A stretch of 64,000 nucleotides of DNA from Pseudocercospora fijiensis CIRAD86 (GCF_000340215.1 NW_006921532.1:5745094-5809093), one strand, 5' to 3'. Positions 23,640 to 36,660 are shown, counted from the first letter of the stretch. Notes: generated from the sequence alone by a model not told the origin. Program-made: numbers and translations.

Positions 23640-26600
23640 TCTATATAGCCGTTCTTTAGGAGTTACGCAAGCTAGGCCTCTAAGAAGGCCGAGCCTACTA
23701 CTCTCCTACTATTAACTACGGCGCGCCTAGGGATAGCGCTACCTATTACGGTGCCTACTATTGTTGTACTCGCTACCGTAACGCTTGCTATAGGTATAGG
23801 CGGTCGTACTCCTAGACAAGTTCTACTAAGTCGCGGAGGTTATCGACATCGTACTAAACGTTGTATGCGTAACCGTAGCTACGCTACTTAACTAGATACT
23901 ACGTCTTGCCTCTAGAGACTCTACGTCCGAGGAGCTTTTTAATCTCGTAATATAGCGCCTTTAGGTATAGATAGTCGTTATCGAAGTGTGCTTTATCTAC
24001 CGGCCTAGGCTTAGGTATCTCTCTACCGTACGGATTACGGCCCTCGGGGTAAGGTTCTAGCTACGAAACTAAGATTATAGGGTAGATGCGCATTACTAGG
24101 GGGAGATCGAGTTCGTACGCGAGGTTGCCGACTAGGCGTACTACCTTAAAAGGACTAGTACGCTACGTAGAGAGCTTTCGGTTAGGATTCCCTAGTAGGC
24201 GGTATCCCTTATATAGCTTAAGCAGTACCTTCTAGCCTGTCTTAAAGGAAATAGGGCGATGCTTGCGGTCGTATCGGTCTTTTATTATTGCTACCGCCTA
24301 CGCGAGAGAGTCTATAGCCTAATCGCGTGCCTCCTATCTTAATGCTAAGTAGTCCTTAGTAGGGAGCTCGGTAAGGGGGTTTAGCGCGTCTAAGTTAGTC
24401 TTAAATCCTTAAATTAGAATATTAGGTATCTCTCTAGTCGAGGCGTTTCTAGCGTTATTAAGCTCGGCCTAGATATACGGAAGTGCGTCCGTCTAATTAG
24501 CGTCCGGATAATTAGAGGTAAAGAATCGTAGTACGATTTCTACGGTCTAATTAGTTCGCTTAGACTAGCCGTCCGACTAAGGGTAGTACGCCGTCGTTGC
24601 GAAGAACCTCGTACCTAACTTCTTAAAGGCTGCTTTTATAAAGTTACTAAGCTAAATAGGGTTATAGTCGCCGATTATAATAGCCGGAAGGTTGCGTTCT
24701 ATTTCGATATATCCTTAGATCTAATCGCTGCCGTACTACTACGCCGTTTACGTTAATTTGCACTTGCGTAGTATAACGCGCTTAGAGTACTTATACGTCT
24801 TAGTAAGGAAACTATCGTAGCCGTCTTTGTCGGGTAGTAGGCCGTAAACCTAGTCCGTAGTAATAGCGTACTATAGAATAGGCTAGCATTTAATCGGTTG
24901 CAATTTACCGTATAGAGGATAGCGTAGCGTCTAGTTTAGGATACACTCGGAGTAATAAGCGATATACTTAGAGACCTCGCGCCCGAGCCGGCGTATATAG
25001 AAGCTAGCGTATAGACGAGCGTAAGTGCGGTAATAACCTGCGTAGTAGTAATAATCGTAGGCTATTTAGAAGACCTCCTTATATAGGGAGCGGGGGATAT
25101 ATAGCCTCTCTCTACCGTCGGTGTCGTCCTTAAAATAGATAAGGTCGTCGCGTAAGAAAAAACAAAGTCCTAATAGGCTCGACTCGGCCTCGCCTATAAT
25201 ATTAACTTCCTTATAATTAGGGTTGTCGTTAGCGTCTAAGGTCCTCTTAGCGGTAGCTCGTAGGCGGCGTTCTTCTATAGCGTTTAGCTAAGCTAGGATT
25301 GCGGACTAATAGGGGTCCTTAGTGTATCCTGCCTTTAAGTCGTCTTTAAATTCGGTAGCGAGTTCGACGAGTATAGAGTAGAAAACTATAGGCTCGTTAG
25401 AGGTATACGTTCGGCCGGAGTGCTCGTCGATTATAGTAGCGTAAAAGCAAATCGTACCCTCGCTTTCGTATAGATATATATAGTACGCGTCGATTATATT
25501 ATTTGTAGGCGCCGGATCGTCGTATACTAGGGGATCTAGCGTGTCGTATACTTAATCTGCTACTCGGTTAAGGTCCGCTATAAGCCTGCTTAAGGCGTCT
25601 AGTATTCTATAAAGACGTCCTAGGCGGTAGTAGACCTTAAGCTTAGGGTACTAAGAGAGGTACTAACCGGCCTATACTAGACGGAGGTTAAGCTTGTCCG
25701 TAGACGTAGTCGTCGCTAGGCTAGCTGCCGTAGTAATGCCTAGGGCCGCAATATAGTCGGAAAACATATACACCGGCTTGCGTACCGCCTATAGGATTAT
25801 TCGTGCCTTCCGTGCTATCTAGACTAGTCCGCTAACCTTAAGCTCGGTAGCTAGGTACCGCTTTTCTACGTCCGTAAGGGCTTTACTAAGGTATATAATA
25901 ACTTGTACCTAATCTGCCGGGAAGCGTACGGCCTTACCGTTCTTAATAGTCGGCTCTAGGTCTCCTTTAACGTAGTACACTACTACCGCGAACCCTCCTA
26001 CGTAGGTATCTAGGTCGATATATATAGGGCGATTAGGGTCCGCGTAATAGGAGAACTTAACATCGCGGTATATCTGTCTTAGGATGTTAAAGGCCTTATA
26101 TTCTATCTCTAGCGATTTATCCGAGTCGAAGGCTAGGGTCCTAGCCGCGTAGCGTTTGCGCTTATTACTCTTATTAGCTAGGCTAAAGCGCAAGAGCTCC
26201 TTCTTGCGGTTCTCGAATAGTATCGTAATCGTAGAGTAGTATAGGATATGCTAGCGTTGCTATCTAGTAAGTCCTAAGTAAAATTCGATATCCTTTAGCG
26301 TAGTAGGGAATTTTAAGTCTAGAATAGCCTAGACCTTCTCCTCGTAAGTAGTATATCCTAGTCCTAACACTCGTTAGCCTAAAAGCTTCGTAGATAGATA
26401 AGCGAGGAACGACTTATACGGTGCGATACTAATGTTCTTGCCTACTAGGCACTCGAAAACGGCGTCTAGATGCTATAGGTACTCTTCGAAGGTACGGGAG
26501 TAGATAACAATATTATCGATATAAGTACGGTAGTAGGATTTGTGTCGCTTAAGGATCTTGTCGAGCTAGCGCTAGACATATTGTACGCTATTCGAGAAAC

Positions 26601-28565
26601 CTATAATAGCTATATATATCTATTCCTAGCCGCGGTAGCTATTAATCGCGAATTTGCTACGGTCCTTTTTAGCTACTACCTATTAATAGAAAAACGCGAC
26701 GGCGTCTACTATTGTAATATACGAGGAACCGCGTAGCGCCTTAATAATATCCTCCTATCTAGGGAGCGGGTAAGAGTCCTTAACCGCGATCTTGTTTAGG
26801 CCTCGGATTTCTACGACTATACGGCCTTTACGGACTAGCTTACCGTCTACTATCGTCGTTTTCTAAACTATAAAGACTAGGAACCCGAATTAAGTAGGCT
26901 TAGTAGTAAAGGACATCTTTCCTTATACGTATATAGTATAGCGGGTCGAACGTCTTGTTTACGACCTCCTTATCTAGGGCGTAGAGTAGATACGCTACTA
27001 TAGGGACCTTGTCGTTCTCGTAGCCTAGTTTTAGCGTAACTTCTAGGAAATCGGACTCGGGGATGTCTACGGTAGTGCCTTTATCCTTCTATAGGTCTTC
27101 GTGCTTTTTTACTACGGCCTCGATAAGTCGTGCCTACTCCTCGGTGCCGTACGTAGTTACTCTATTAAAAAGCTGCCTCTCCTTTATAGGGTTCGGTAGC
27201 TCCGGTAGCGGAAGGCCGGCTGCGCCGTAATCCTTAGGCGCGATATAGTAGTAGCCGTAGTAGTTATACTCGCGTATATACCCTATCTTTGTATATCGTA
27301 GCAAAGTCTATAGCTAATCCGTATCGTTGCGGACCTATACGAAATTTATAGTAGCGTCTATAACTACGGCGTAGATAGTTAGGGCTTTATTCTTAAGTTC
27401 CTAGTTCTACGGGTAGAACGCTACGTCTCGGTCCGAAGGGAGGTACGTTCTAAACTAGATAGGCACCGAAGTTAACGTCTACGGTACTAGAACTACGTTC
27501 TCGTCGCTAGAGTGTACTACTATACGGAACTTAACCTAGTCCTTGCGGCTTACTAGTAGGGGAATCTTTGCCTTTTTATAGGAGTTAATCGTCGCCGTAC
27601 AGTATAGCACGTTAATCTTAATGCCCTCTAGACCGATAATATCTATCGCTATAAGGAACTTAGCGCTAAGTTCCTTAACGACGTATACCTCGTAACGTAT
27701 ATAGGCTATAACCTTAGCACCCTTAACAATTCCCGGTACCTAAAAATCGAGATCTACGTACTCGCTAATATCCGTCGAACCTACGCCCTTAACCTTTAGT
27801 AGAGCTACTAAGCGCTTACGCTCGATATCCGGGCGTATCTAGCGTAGGAAGGCCTTATCGATAAGTAACACTATCGCGCCTATATCTAGGTAGACCGCGT
27901 ATTCGGTACTGTCCTTCTATAGGCGCACGACCGTACGTAAATAATAATAGCCTCGGAACGCGTATCCTCCCTTAACCTTTAGCAATATAGCGGACTTAAT
28001 AAGCCTAGCGTTCTCCTCTACGCTATCCTTCTTAGGCGTTAGCTCCGTAGCGTACTTAGTACGCCTATAGTCCTATAAGAGATTATTGCTATCGAACTTC
28101 GCGCTATAATTTAAGTATAAGAACTTTAAGGGCCGTATCGTAGCGAAGGGTTCTATAGCTAGAGGAAGGTGCTTACCGACGTATAGGGAAAAGGGGGATA
28201 GTAGCGGCACTTCGCTATAGTATACTAATATAGAGTCCTATAAAGAGGCGTTATTATCTACGTCGTCTAATCTATAGTAGATGTCTACCTAGTCGTTAAA
28301 GTACGCCGGTACGGAGTGTAGGCTTATAGGCCTCGCCGAGTAGCGTAAGCTAGATCGTAGGCGTAAGTATAAACGCGGCTATAGGATAGATATAGGCTCT
28401 TCGACTAGAGGCTCCGGTGCCTACTTATTAGCGTAATAGTTGCGCGGGGCCTTATTGCCTTAGCGGCCGCGTTCTTACTAACCCTAAGTGTCGCGTACGT
28501 CGTTTCGCGTACCTCTATCTTGTCGTCGTCTACGATTAGCATTCTTACTACCGCGTACTTCGTAG
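23640..28565 (-). pseudogene. Gypsy D pol: protease, RT, RNase H, integrase, chromodomain-like end
   Basis: The minus-strand frame continues gag without a shift after removal of C. Landmarks: protease near 27880-27900 (Y-L-D-I-G-A, from D-T/S-G); RT near 26880-26500 with the catalytic box Y-I-D-N at 26512-26523 (Asp lost to RIP); an RNase H region including an uninterrupted 95-codon stretch at 25909-26193; integrase around 25000-24500 with a degraded zinc site and P-Q-S-D-G-Q-S near 24580; and near 23900-23790 a chromodomain-like segment (Y-L-V-K-x-R-S-Y-G). The exact end is unclear, somewhere near 23640. Stops occur throughout. Confidence 0.9.
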
Positions 28566-28844
28566 TAAAGGACGGAAACCAACACTACTACTACTACTCG
28601 TAGCAATAGTATAGGCTACCGAGGGTAACATAACCTATAGCAATATAGGCAGCTATGTTTAGCAAGATAGGATAACGAGACTGTCGCTTAGGCTAATAAC
28701 TAGAGCCCTGCAATATAGGTATTGTAGAAGTGTGACATAAACAATGTGCTATACGAGGTTGATAATCTGTCTACTCTGTAGAAGGAGGCCTCTTATATAG
28801 GCTCAAAACTAGCCTATAGGTATAGGGCCGGTTACTAGCTAATA
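28566..28844 (-). repeat. Gypsy C 3' LTR (279 bp)
   Basis: Nearly identical to 40554-40832; differences are C/T or G/A. Followed on the right by a pyrimidine run, the polypurine tract of the minus strand. Confidence 0.92.
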
Positions 28845-29031
28845 TCCCTCCCTTTCTTCGTGTCTAACTAGACACGTTTCACATTATGCGCGCTTAAAAC
28901 AAACATGTATGCATCCTTAGCGCTCTTAGCTAAGGCTATTCTTAGAACTCCGCAATAATACCCCCGGGATAGCATTGATCCTAGATGCTATAATTATGCA
29001 AAAACAACTTCCTAAGCAACACTATATAGAC
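28845..29031. other. Gypsy C 3' end with polypurine tract and palindrome
   Basis: A short non-coding segment between the third ORF and 3' LTR. It holds the polypurine tract (28845-28860) and the palindrome at 28954-28976. Confidence 0.6.
28954..28976. other. Palindrome after Gypsy C third ORF
   Basis: Arms AATAATACCCC and CGGGATAGCATT. Similarity to the copy after Gypsy A pol continues to the right (ATCCTAG). Confidence 0.7.
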
Positions 29032-31770
29032 TTACTATTGCTTCAACGCGCCGTAATCCTTACTAGCAATAACCTTATCTGCTAGTCGGCTCTCGAAATC
29101 TCCTCCGCATACGTTGAAGCTATTAGTACCGAAGTACTGTCCCTCGTAGAAAGCTTAATTAACGAGGAGGTTAATAGCCTTTTCCGTCGCAGCCTTCTCC
29201 TAATCGTACAGATATTCCTTAAGTCCCTCGTTATTAAGCTAGAGGATCTGTTCAACTTCGTTCTAAATAACGTAACTTAACTAAAGAATCCTACTAACTA
29301 GAGCGTCGGAGATATAGCCGAGGCCTTCGACTGAGATAGCCGTAGGGAAAGCGAATAGTACGAAGGAGTTAGAGGCTAGGAGGGCGGTTAGATTACGGTG
29401 TACTTCAGCAACCTAAGAGACTATTAAGTTCTCGTAGCCCTCAACCTTAGTGCCGTTAATAACGCGAGAGTAGCCTAGGTTAATTAATATACGGTTGCTC
29501 TTAGTCTTTAGATCACTGTATAGCAGGTGTAGTATCTAAATAGAGACCTCGCACTCCTTTAGAGGGTTGAGGATCCACTCCGCTTTACGCCCCTCACTAT
29601 TAGGCTAACTATCGAACATATAGTCGAGGTCGTCGTCGGTAAGGTGCTTATTAGTAATCTTACCGATCTTGCTTAGTAGGACTAGGCTACGAGCCTTAAG
29701 CTTCTCAACCTAGTTCGCAAAGACCTCGGGCTAATGCATGCCTTCGACAATAGTAGAGTAGCTAGTCTTATCCTTAGATATAAGGCAGACCTTAATGCGC
29801 AGGTAACTAGCACCCTCGCTAGCTGCGAGCTTAGCTACATCTTGTCCGAGACGAGCAGACTCCTTAGAAGGACAGTTTTCGTAAGTACCGCTAACCTTAA
29901 AGAACTTAGTAGGCTTAGGGACGGAGATAAGCTCGTATACGTAATTAGGTCGAAGGGCGATAGCTAAGAGCTATAGGGCAGGGTGCTAGCGGACGATTTG
30001 GTTGCTTATACTATAAGTTTGAAGGGCATTGCGGCCTTCTTGCTTAGACTTAGGCATCGCACGCATATGCTAAAGGTACATTTCAAACTCCTCCTATATT
30101 AGGTCGATAAGGAAAGGAAGATATACTCTACGAGGCTCTTACAACTAACTAAAGACTTAAGGGAAGATAGCATTGCTAGTCTAGCGAAAGCGGTCGAAGG
30201 AAGTGCCTTAACTAAGGATACCGGTAACGAACTTGCTCTAGCGATCCGTTAGCGTAAGGGCGCGAGTAATAGTACTAGTAGGGTTGAACGCGTAGAGTCC
30301 TAGAGATGTCGGGGCGGCAATAGGGCGTCTAGGAAACCAGTTAGCATAGGCCTAATTAGCCTTAAGGGCAGCGAAGGCGTCTAGATTAGGAACCTTACGA
30401 CTAATCTTTAATAGGCGACCGACGAGGACACTCGCCTTAGCACTAGTATAGAGACTACAGACCTTAGCGGCCTTCTTAACATAGTTGGTATATATAGAGA
30501 ACGGCTCTTCTCCTAGCTTACTAAGGTCGTCGAGCTATTAATAGATAGAGAGGGCGGCAGGAGCTTCGCCTATTGCGGCTTTAGGAACTATATCGATCTT
30601 AGTAATAAGGTGCGCAATAGAGTCGCCCTTATAAGAACTATAGATGTTCTTAGTTAATAGGATCGGCGAGAGCCCTCTATCTCTACGCTCGCTAAAGGAG
30701 CCTTCGGAGGAGACATCTTCTAGTAGTGCATCTAGCATGTCAACATCCGAGTTACTATAGTTAGTACTATAGTTAGTACTAGAAGGGGCGCTATACTTCT
30801 TAGTAGCCTTGCGGAGGGCCTAGCGAGCATACAATGCCTTCTTGCGCGCTGCTTCGGCCTTAGCGCGCTCGTCTTTAACTTCCTAAGGGACCTTACAGTT
30901 ATAGGTCGAGCGACGGTCTTAAGCCTGCATCTCCGTAGCGAGCGCGAGACTAGCAGCCGTATCGGCCTCTGTTTCTAGGCGAAGAGCCTTGCGTTTAAGG
31001 ACATTAACGATAGGAGCCTCTTAACCTTTAACAATAAAGCCTATACTATTAATGCGACAGCCCTTCTCTTTTAGTAGATCCTTAGTTATCTATACGTTAA
31101 GATCGACCTAGACAATTGCATCGTAGTGCCGCTTCTAGTAGGATGTCGTAAAGTCGTTAAGCGTAAAGGACAAGTTAAGCGACTGCTTACCTACCTTCTT
31201 GCTAGCGGTAGATATACGATAGATTATAGTGCGGGAAAGGTACTCGGCGCCTTAACGACGGACCTTGTACTTGTTAACGAACGAAGAGACCTGCTTTGCA
31301 CGCTCTTGTCTACTATAGGCGAAGTTAACAAGGCTCTTAGGAAGACTACTTAGTCCTCCCTAATGTTCGAAGGCCTAGTCGAGGGTCTTGAAGCGTAAAC
31401 GAATCTAGGTACCGGCAGTCTCGAGGCTATAGACGATAGGAAAGGCTTGTTCAATATCTATATCGTTAAGAACCTCGCGCTTAAAGATACGCTCACCGAT
31501 AGACTAACGCAAGTTGTTTATACCGTACGTAACTAAGATAGCAGCCTTCTTAATATTCCTATCGATAACGCGTAGTAGGGTGCGAGCGTTCTAGATCTTC
31601 TCTTAAGGATCTTTAAGGGCGGTAACGATCTAGAAGCAGTGCTCGAGGCTAGTTGCAGCAGCTAAGGCGCTATTAGATAGGGCTTCGATCGGGACTAGTA
31701 CGCCTAGGTTTAGGGCTCGTAGGTTGCCGCTACTGCTAGCGCCTAGCGGATTTAGGGCGCCGGAAGACAT
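29032..31770 (-). pseudogene. Gypsy C third ORF, about 910 codons, unidentified
   Basis: A minus-strand frame opens with ATG (31768-31770) and runs to TAG-TAA near 29032-29037 without a frameshift, with premature stops only at TAG/TAA. I do not recognise the family. Visible: an Ala/Ser/Asn-rich N terminus; a globular region; a charged Glu/Arg/Lys/Ala helix-like stretch (about 30780-30900); an uninterrupted 66-codon part at 30538-30738; then a second globular half rich in TAG codons that probably replaced Trp. C-terminal motifs include G-Y-S-R-V-I-N-G-T near 29455 and G-Q-Y-F-G-T-N-S-F near 29130. No RT, integrase or protease signature is present. It could be a captured gene, an accessory capsid-like protein or an env analogue; the sequence does not decide. 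Confidence 0.68.
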
Positions 31771-32193
31771 CTTAGTCGACCGGAGCGGAAAGGAGTTAGT
31801 AACGAGCTTGCAAAAACGTTCGTAGCTTATTAATAATAATTAAAGGGTTTAGATAGAAGAGGGGGGGAGGGATAGGCGGTAGTAAGTTAGTTAGTATTCG
31901 AGTAGAAGAAAGGGCTTAGAAGGCTCGCCTTAAATAGGGTGCGAAGGTAGCGTAGTCTGTATGTTCCGGTAAAGCAAACGGATAACGATTACATATAGAC
32001 CCTAAAAAGTAAAGCTATATACGAGACTCCTTTATTAGTAGGGCGGCTGAAGTTTGACAATCGATCTAGCTAATTGCTAGTAGCGACTACGCGCCTTTAT
32101 TGACCTCTAGCTTTCGTAGATTCCCGCGCACTCGAAATGTAACTAGTTAGTTCGAGTACCTAGTAGTAATCTATAGTAGTAAGGCTAGCGGGA
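31771..32193. other. Gypsy C intercistronic spacer upstream of the third ORF
   Basis: About 420 bp between the palindrome at 32194-32220 and the ATG of the third ORF. On the minus strand a loosely open frame exists but has no recognised motif. A run of eight G lies at 31861-31868. Possible leader for internal expression of the third ORF. Confidence 0.4.
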
Positions 32194-32220
32194 CTAATAA
32201 CACCCCCGGGGTAGCATTAG
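32194..32220. other. Palindrome upstream of Gypsy C third ORF
   Basis: Arms CTAATAACACCCC and GGGGTAGCATTAG. It shares 25 consecutive bases with the copy at 36636-36660. Confidence 0.75.
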
Positions 32221-32622
32221 CTTTTCTCTAGAGATGCTCGGCAACTAGGAGCAAATCGCCTAGGCCTAGCGCAGCTTGTATTAGCCTATAGCACTGTCGT
32301 TGTAGATGTAGCATTACCTTTTGTAGCAGTAGGCATGTGAACGTAGCCCGTACGTTCTTCTTTCTTCTAGACACTAAGCTTAGCGGCCTAAGGTCCCCAT
32401 TCTTAGAGGCTATAGGCCTAGGTTGCTACGTCTATCTAAGAGCTAGGAAGGGAGAGGGATCCTCCCTTTCTTAGTGTCCTACGTAACTAATGCTAATTAG
32501 GGCAGGAACAATCTTCTCTAGCGGAGTATCTTGTTGTCGTTGCTACCTAAGGGCGGTTGCTAGAGACTAGGAATCTAGAGGGAAGTGGTCCTAGAAGGGT
32601 AGAGGGGTTAGGTTCGGCCATC

Positions 32623-32655
32623 TTCCTAATGCTACCCCTAGGGTATTATTAGGAA
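32623..32655. other. Palindrome variant after the small hydrophobic ORF of Gypsy C
   Basis: Arms TTCCTAATGCTACCC and TAGGGTATTATTAGGAA, inverted relative to the other copies and with a CCCCTAGGG core. It lies just downstream of the small ORF on the minus strand. Confidence 0.65.
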
Positions 32656-32673
32656 AATACGCCTCGTACAGTT

Positions 32674-32922
32674 CTATCTAAGGAAACAAGAGCGAAGGAA
32701 TAAAGTTATAGCAACATTAATCGAAGGTAAAGGCAAAAGCAAAAGACAACAATAGGATAAACTAAAAGCAACAAACGAGAGTATAAACATTAGCAGGAAC
32801 AGACAACAGGTAAGGACTAAAGGTATAGGGCGGCACTGTATTAATAGCGCGGAGAACGATCGATAAGAGTAAGGAAGCAACGTAGCAGAGGCAGACAGAG
32901 GTAAGGAAGAGTAAGCAATCAT
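32674..32922 (-). CDS. Small hydrophobic ORF overlapping the Gypsy C pol stop (ATGA)
   Basis: An 82-codon open frame on the minus strand whose ATG (32920-32922) overlaps the TGA ending pol, in the arrangement AAATGATT. It ends at TAG. The middle is strongly hydrophobic (L-V-L-T-C-C-L-F-L-L-M-F then F-V-A-F-S-L-S-Y), enough for one or two membrane segments. An ATGA overlap is a known termination-reinitiation layout in some fungal viral and retroelement RNAs. Caution: the coding strand is T/C-rich, and such sequence gives hydrophobic frames by chance and resists RIP stops. Possibly real, not proven. Confidence 0.35.
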   Translation of the reverse strand: MIAYSSLPLSASATLLPYSYRSFSALLIQCRPIPLVLTCCLFLLMFILSFVAFSLSYCCLLLLPLPSINVAITLFLRSCFLR

Positions 32923-35900
32923 TTAGTCTCGGGGTCGTCTAGCTATAATTCTAGGCGGTCTTCATCGCTAGACTAGTTAGGTTCCTCGGAGTTAGAGTTA
33001 GATAGCTAGAAGTCTAGTTTACTATTAGAATCGGAATCAATATCGGAAACGCTCTATATATAGTTAATCCGTATATAACCCTCCCTTTGTTCTTAAGTTA
33101 TTCCTAATAGCTTACTAAGAGGAATCTAGGGATAGGCATAGTTCTTAGGCAGAACAGGATCTATAATAGCGGTAGAATCCTCCTCCCGATAGGTATCTAA
33201 GGACGGCAGAGGGTCTATAGAGGCACTAACTTCCTCCTCGGTCGGCGGAGGGCGGGCAGGTTCGCGTAACTTAACGATCTTCTTTAGATTAGCCCGAGGG
33301 TAAGAGTGCTTCAAGGTGGCACTATCTAGCTCCTAAAGAAGGTATACGGAACCCGAGTAAAGGACCTCCTTTACTCTATAAGGACCCTTCCACTTAAAGG
33401 CTAGCTTATAGGAGTAACTATACTCTAGTTCGGACCGGTATAGAAGGACTATATCGCTAACCTTTAGAGGTTCCTAATCAACAGCATTATAGTTATCAAA
33501 ATACTGCTTAGCTTCCTCCTAAAGGCGACGTTGTCGAGCAAGACCCTCCTAAGAAGTCGTAGTTATATCCTTAAGAGCCTTAGCCCGTAGGGTAAGAAGA
33601 TCTGCCCTAGTACGAACAGACCCCTAATCGTAAACGCCGTGCGTACGGTAGGACAATTTAATAGGAAGAACGGCGTCCCTCCTAATTATAAGTTCCGCTA
33701 GTGTGAGTCTAGTCGTGTCGACAATAGTAGTTCGGTCCGCCTAGAGAAGGGCTAGGACGCGGGTAGAAATAGGAACTAATCTATCGCTACTATTAGTCAT
33801 CTTAGACAGGGCATTAATTAACGACCGATAGCCGCGCTCAATAATAGCATTCGACTAGGGATAGTACGGGGAGATGCGAACGTTCTTAGCCCCGTACGAA
33901 ACAAGCAGCGCTTAAACCTCCTTAGCTATATTGTTCGTAGCGTTGTCTAAGATAATCTCGTAAGGTGTTCCCTAGCGGCAAAACAGATCCTTAAATAGGA
34001 AGGTAGCTATATTACGGGCATTAATAGCACCGCAACCCTTGTAGAAATAATAGGCCTCCGGCTATCGAGAAAGACCTTCTCGAATAACATATAGGCTGTT
34101 GTTGCGGCTAAGATAGACCCTATCGCTATACTACCGCTCCCTAACTAACTAGGTAGCAGGGATACGCAGCTCTCCTAGACGCCGGTAGCTGTTCCTAAAG
34201 TTGCACTTAGGACAGCTCTTACAGTAGCGGGAGACATTAGCCTATACGCCGTCCTACTAGTAGCGTCGACGAAGGACATCGAAGGTGCCCTCCGCCGCCC
34301 GATAACCGAGCTTATCGTAAACGGAACGAAGGATTTCTTATCGGGCTGCTAGATCGTTAATAATACGCTAGAGCGGTGCATTAACTATAGCCTGTCGCTA
34401 AAGGATGCGATCCTTAATAAGGAACCTCCGAGAATAGCGAATAATACGACGGTATTAACTCTTTAACAGACCGGGAGCTCTCTTCGTATAGGTAAGGAAG
34501 TAGGCGATGTTATAGGAGTCGTCGGAGTAGACCCTATTAAGGATATCATCCCTACCTAGTTCGCCCGCCTTAGCATCGTCCTAGCCCTCGTCGTTAGCAG
34601 CAGGGTCTTCGTTAGGCTAGTTACTAGGTTAGTCGTCGGCAGTAGGCCTAGTAATTACCGGTATAGCATTAATATAGAAGGCAGTAAAGAAGGTACGGTT
34701 AATAACCGCGTCGATATCCTCTTCTTCTATTATCTCGGCGATATCCTCTTCTATAGCAGGCCTTCTAGAAAGGCTATCCGGCCTAGTATGCTTCTTGCTA
34801 GGAATATAGAAGACTTCGAAATTAAACAAATGGATCTAGGTAACCTACCGAGCTATCGCAGAGTTAGGCAGGTCGGAGGCTATACGGTTAAGTTAATAGA
34901 CTAGCGTCTAAGCGTCGACTTCTAGGCGAAAGAACACTCTAAAGAGCTAAGGTCGGAACTTCTTAAGAGCCTTATAGACACTAAGGCACTCTCGCTTACT
35001 AGCATTATATCGGGCTTCGATAGGTTTCTATAGACCGGACTCGTACCGGACAGGGTAACGTAAGGAGGGCTCCTTACGATTACACTGTATTAGTATCTCG
35101 CCGTAGCCTTCCCCGCTCGAGTCGATAGCAACAATTAGTAGACCTGCGCCTTCCGAGTAGTTAATAGAGGTAAGCGCAGGCGCGCTAATAAGCGCCTTAG
35201 TAACCTTGTCCTTAGCGGCTTAGTAAACGGAGGTCTATACAAACTCTACATCCTTCTTAAGCAAGGCGTATAGAGGCTTACACACTAACGCAAAGTTTTC
35301 GACCTAGATACGGAAGTAGGAGACTACTCTAAGCTAGATCCGGACATCTTTCTAACAGGTAGGGTCTAGCTAGGAAACAATCTTTAGGACCCGTACATTG
35401 TTAGGATAGCGGCCGTTCTCATTAGTTACAAACCCGACAATGTTCATTCGTTTATATAGGAGCTAAAGCTTCTCCCTATACACCGTTAGGTTAGCTCGCT
35501 CTAGGTCGTAGAGGATACTATCGAGGTTCTAAATGTGTTCGAGAAAGAACCTACGGATTCTAGGCTCTACTTCTTTATTATCGTACCTAGTTTTAGGGCC
35601 CTTAATGCCGATATCGTCGAGGAAAGGCATCGCTATATAGGAGATATAGGCCGCGAGGACTTAGTTTATAATGCGAACAAACTAGGCTACGGAGTTGGTT
35701 GCCCCTTAGGGAAGGGTAGTTTGTCTATATAGCCTAAGAGGTGTCTCGAAACTAGTAAGATCCCGGCTATTAGGGTAGAGAGGTATCTAGTCGTAGCCCG
35801 AGAATACATTAACTAGCGAGGCTACTATACAGTTAGTAAAGGCTTCTAAGAACCTATTAGTCTCCGGAGGAAGATTAGCATCTCTAATCGTAACTGCATT

Positions 35901-36635
35901 AAACTTCTATACAGCGTTAATTAGCCGATACTTCTTTGGCTCCCTAGGGGCTGTCTTCTTCTAAACTAGGAAGTATAGATTGCGATACGAGGTATAGGAA
36001 GGCTCTAAGGTGCTAGCCTTCACACGCTGCCGTATTATGTCCTTAACTATACCTCTTAGGCTTGGGTTTAGCTTGAACCCTAGGTAAGCCTAAGGCTTAT
36101 ACTCGATCGTTCGGATCCTCTATAGAGGGGCAACCTCCGGGTTGATCCTACCTAGATACGTAAAGTTATATACTAATACGGCTTCGCGGTTGTATAGAAG
36201 CTCGTATAGCAAATCCAGTTTAAGATCCGAAAGCTCGATATTAGGTTTAATGTTCGCTAGTCTCTCCGGCGTTAGCCTCGATCCCCTAGGAATAGCGGAG
36301 AACTTTTTAGTAATATACCTCTAGTCGTATAGACTATCCCTAGGTATTAACATCGCTTCGCGGTTAAGGTACTTTTGTCGCTAGTTAGGATTTCCGCTAG
36401 GATTGGACCTATCGGTTATATACACGCTGCCTTTTACGGGCTTAATCTTATTAGCTACCCTCTTATATAGGGTATATATACTAACCGCTCGTAATACCCG
36501 AGCCCTCTCTCTTTAACGTTAGGCCCGGAGATTGGCGTAATAGAACAGCGCGTAAACTTTATTAGAAGTCTCCTTAAGTTAGTAGGTATATAGCTAGTAA
36601 TCCTGATTTATAATTCCGGCGAAAACGTTAGATTC
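32921..36635 (-). pseudogene. Gypsy C pol: RT, RNase H, integrase
   Basis: The minus-strand frame starts near the palindrome at 36636-36660 and ends at a TGA overlapping 32920-32922. The RT has the catalytic box F-L-D-D at 35612-35623, intact here, followed by G-I-K-G-P-K-T-R-Y, a signature I associate with one fungal Gypsy lineage. RNase H ends near 34750 with the clear Y-I-P-S-K-K-H-T-R-P-D-S-L-S-R-R-P block. Integrase shows S-D-N-A-T-N-N-I near 33950 and S-P-Y-Y-P-Q-S-N near 33870. Its tail is acidic and Ser/Asp-rich (33060-32930). No chromodomain is seen. Several stretches lack stops (33126-33314, 34629-34829), but RIP stops occur elsewhere. Confidence 0.9.
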
Positions 36636-36660
36636 CTAATAACACCCCCGGGGTAGCATT
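36636..36660. other. Palindrome at the Gypsy C protease/RT boundary
   Basis: Arms CTAATAACACCCC and GGGGTAGCATT. On the minus strand it can be read through in the gag-protease frame as N-A-T-P-G-V, so it need not end translation. Confidence 0.72.

Noticed and set aside
35535..35732. Plus-strand 65-codon open frame
   Set aside because: Exactly opposite the RT catalytic region of Gypsy C (F-L-D-D at 35612-35623).
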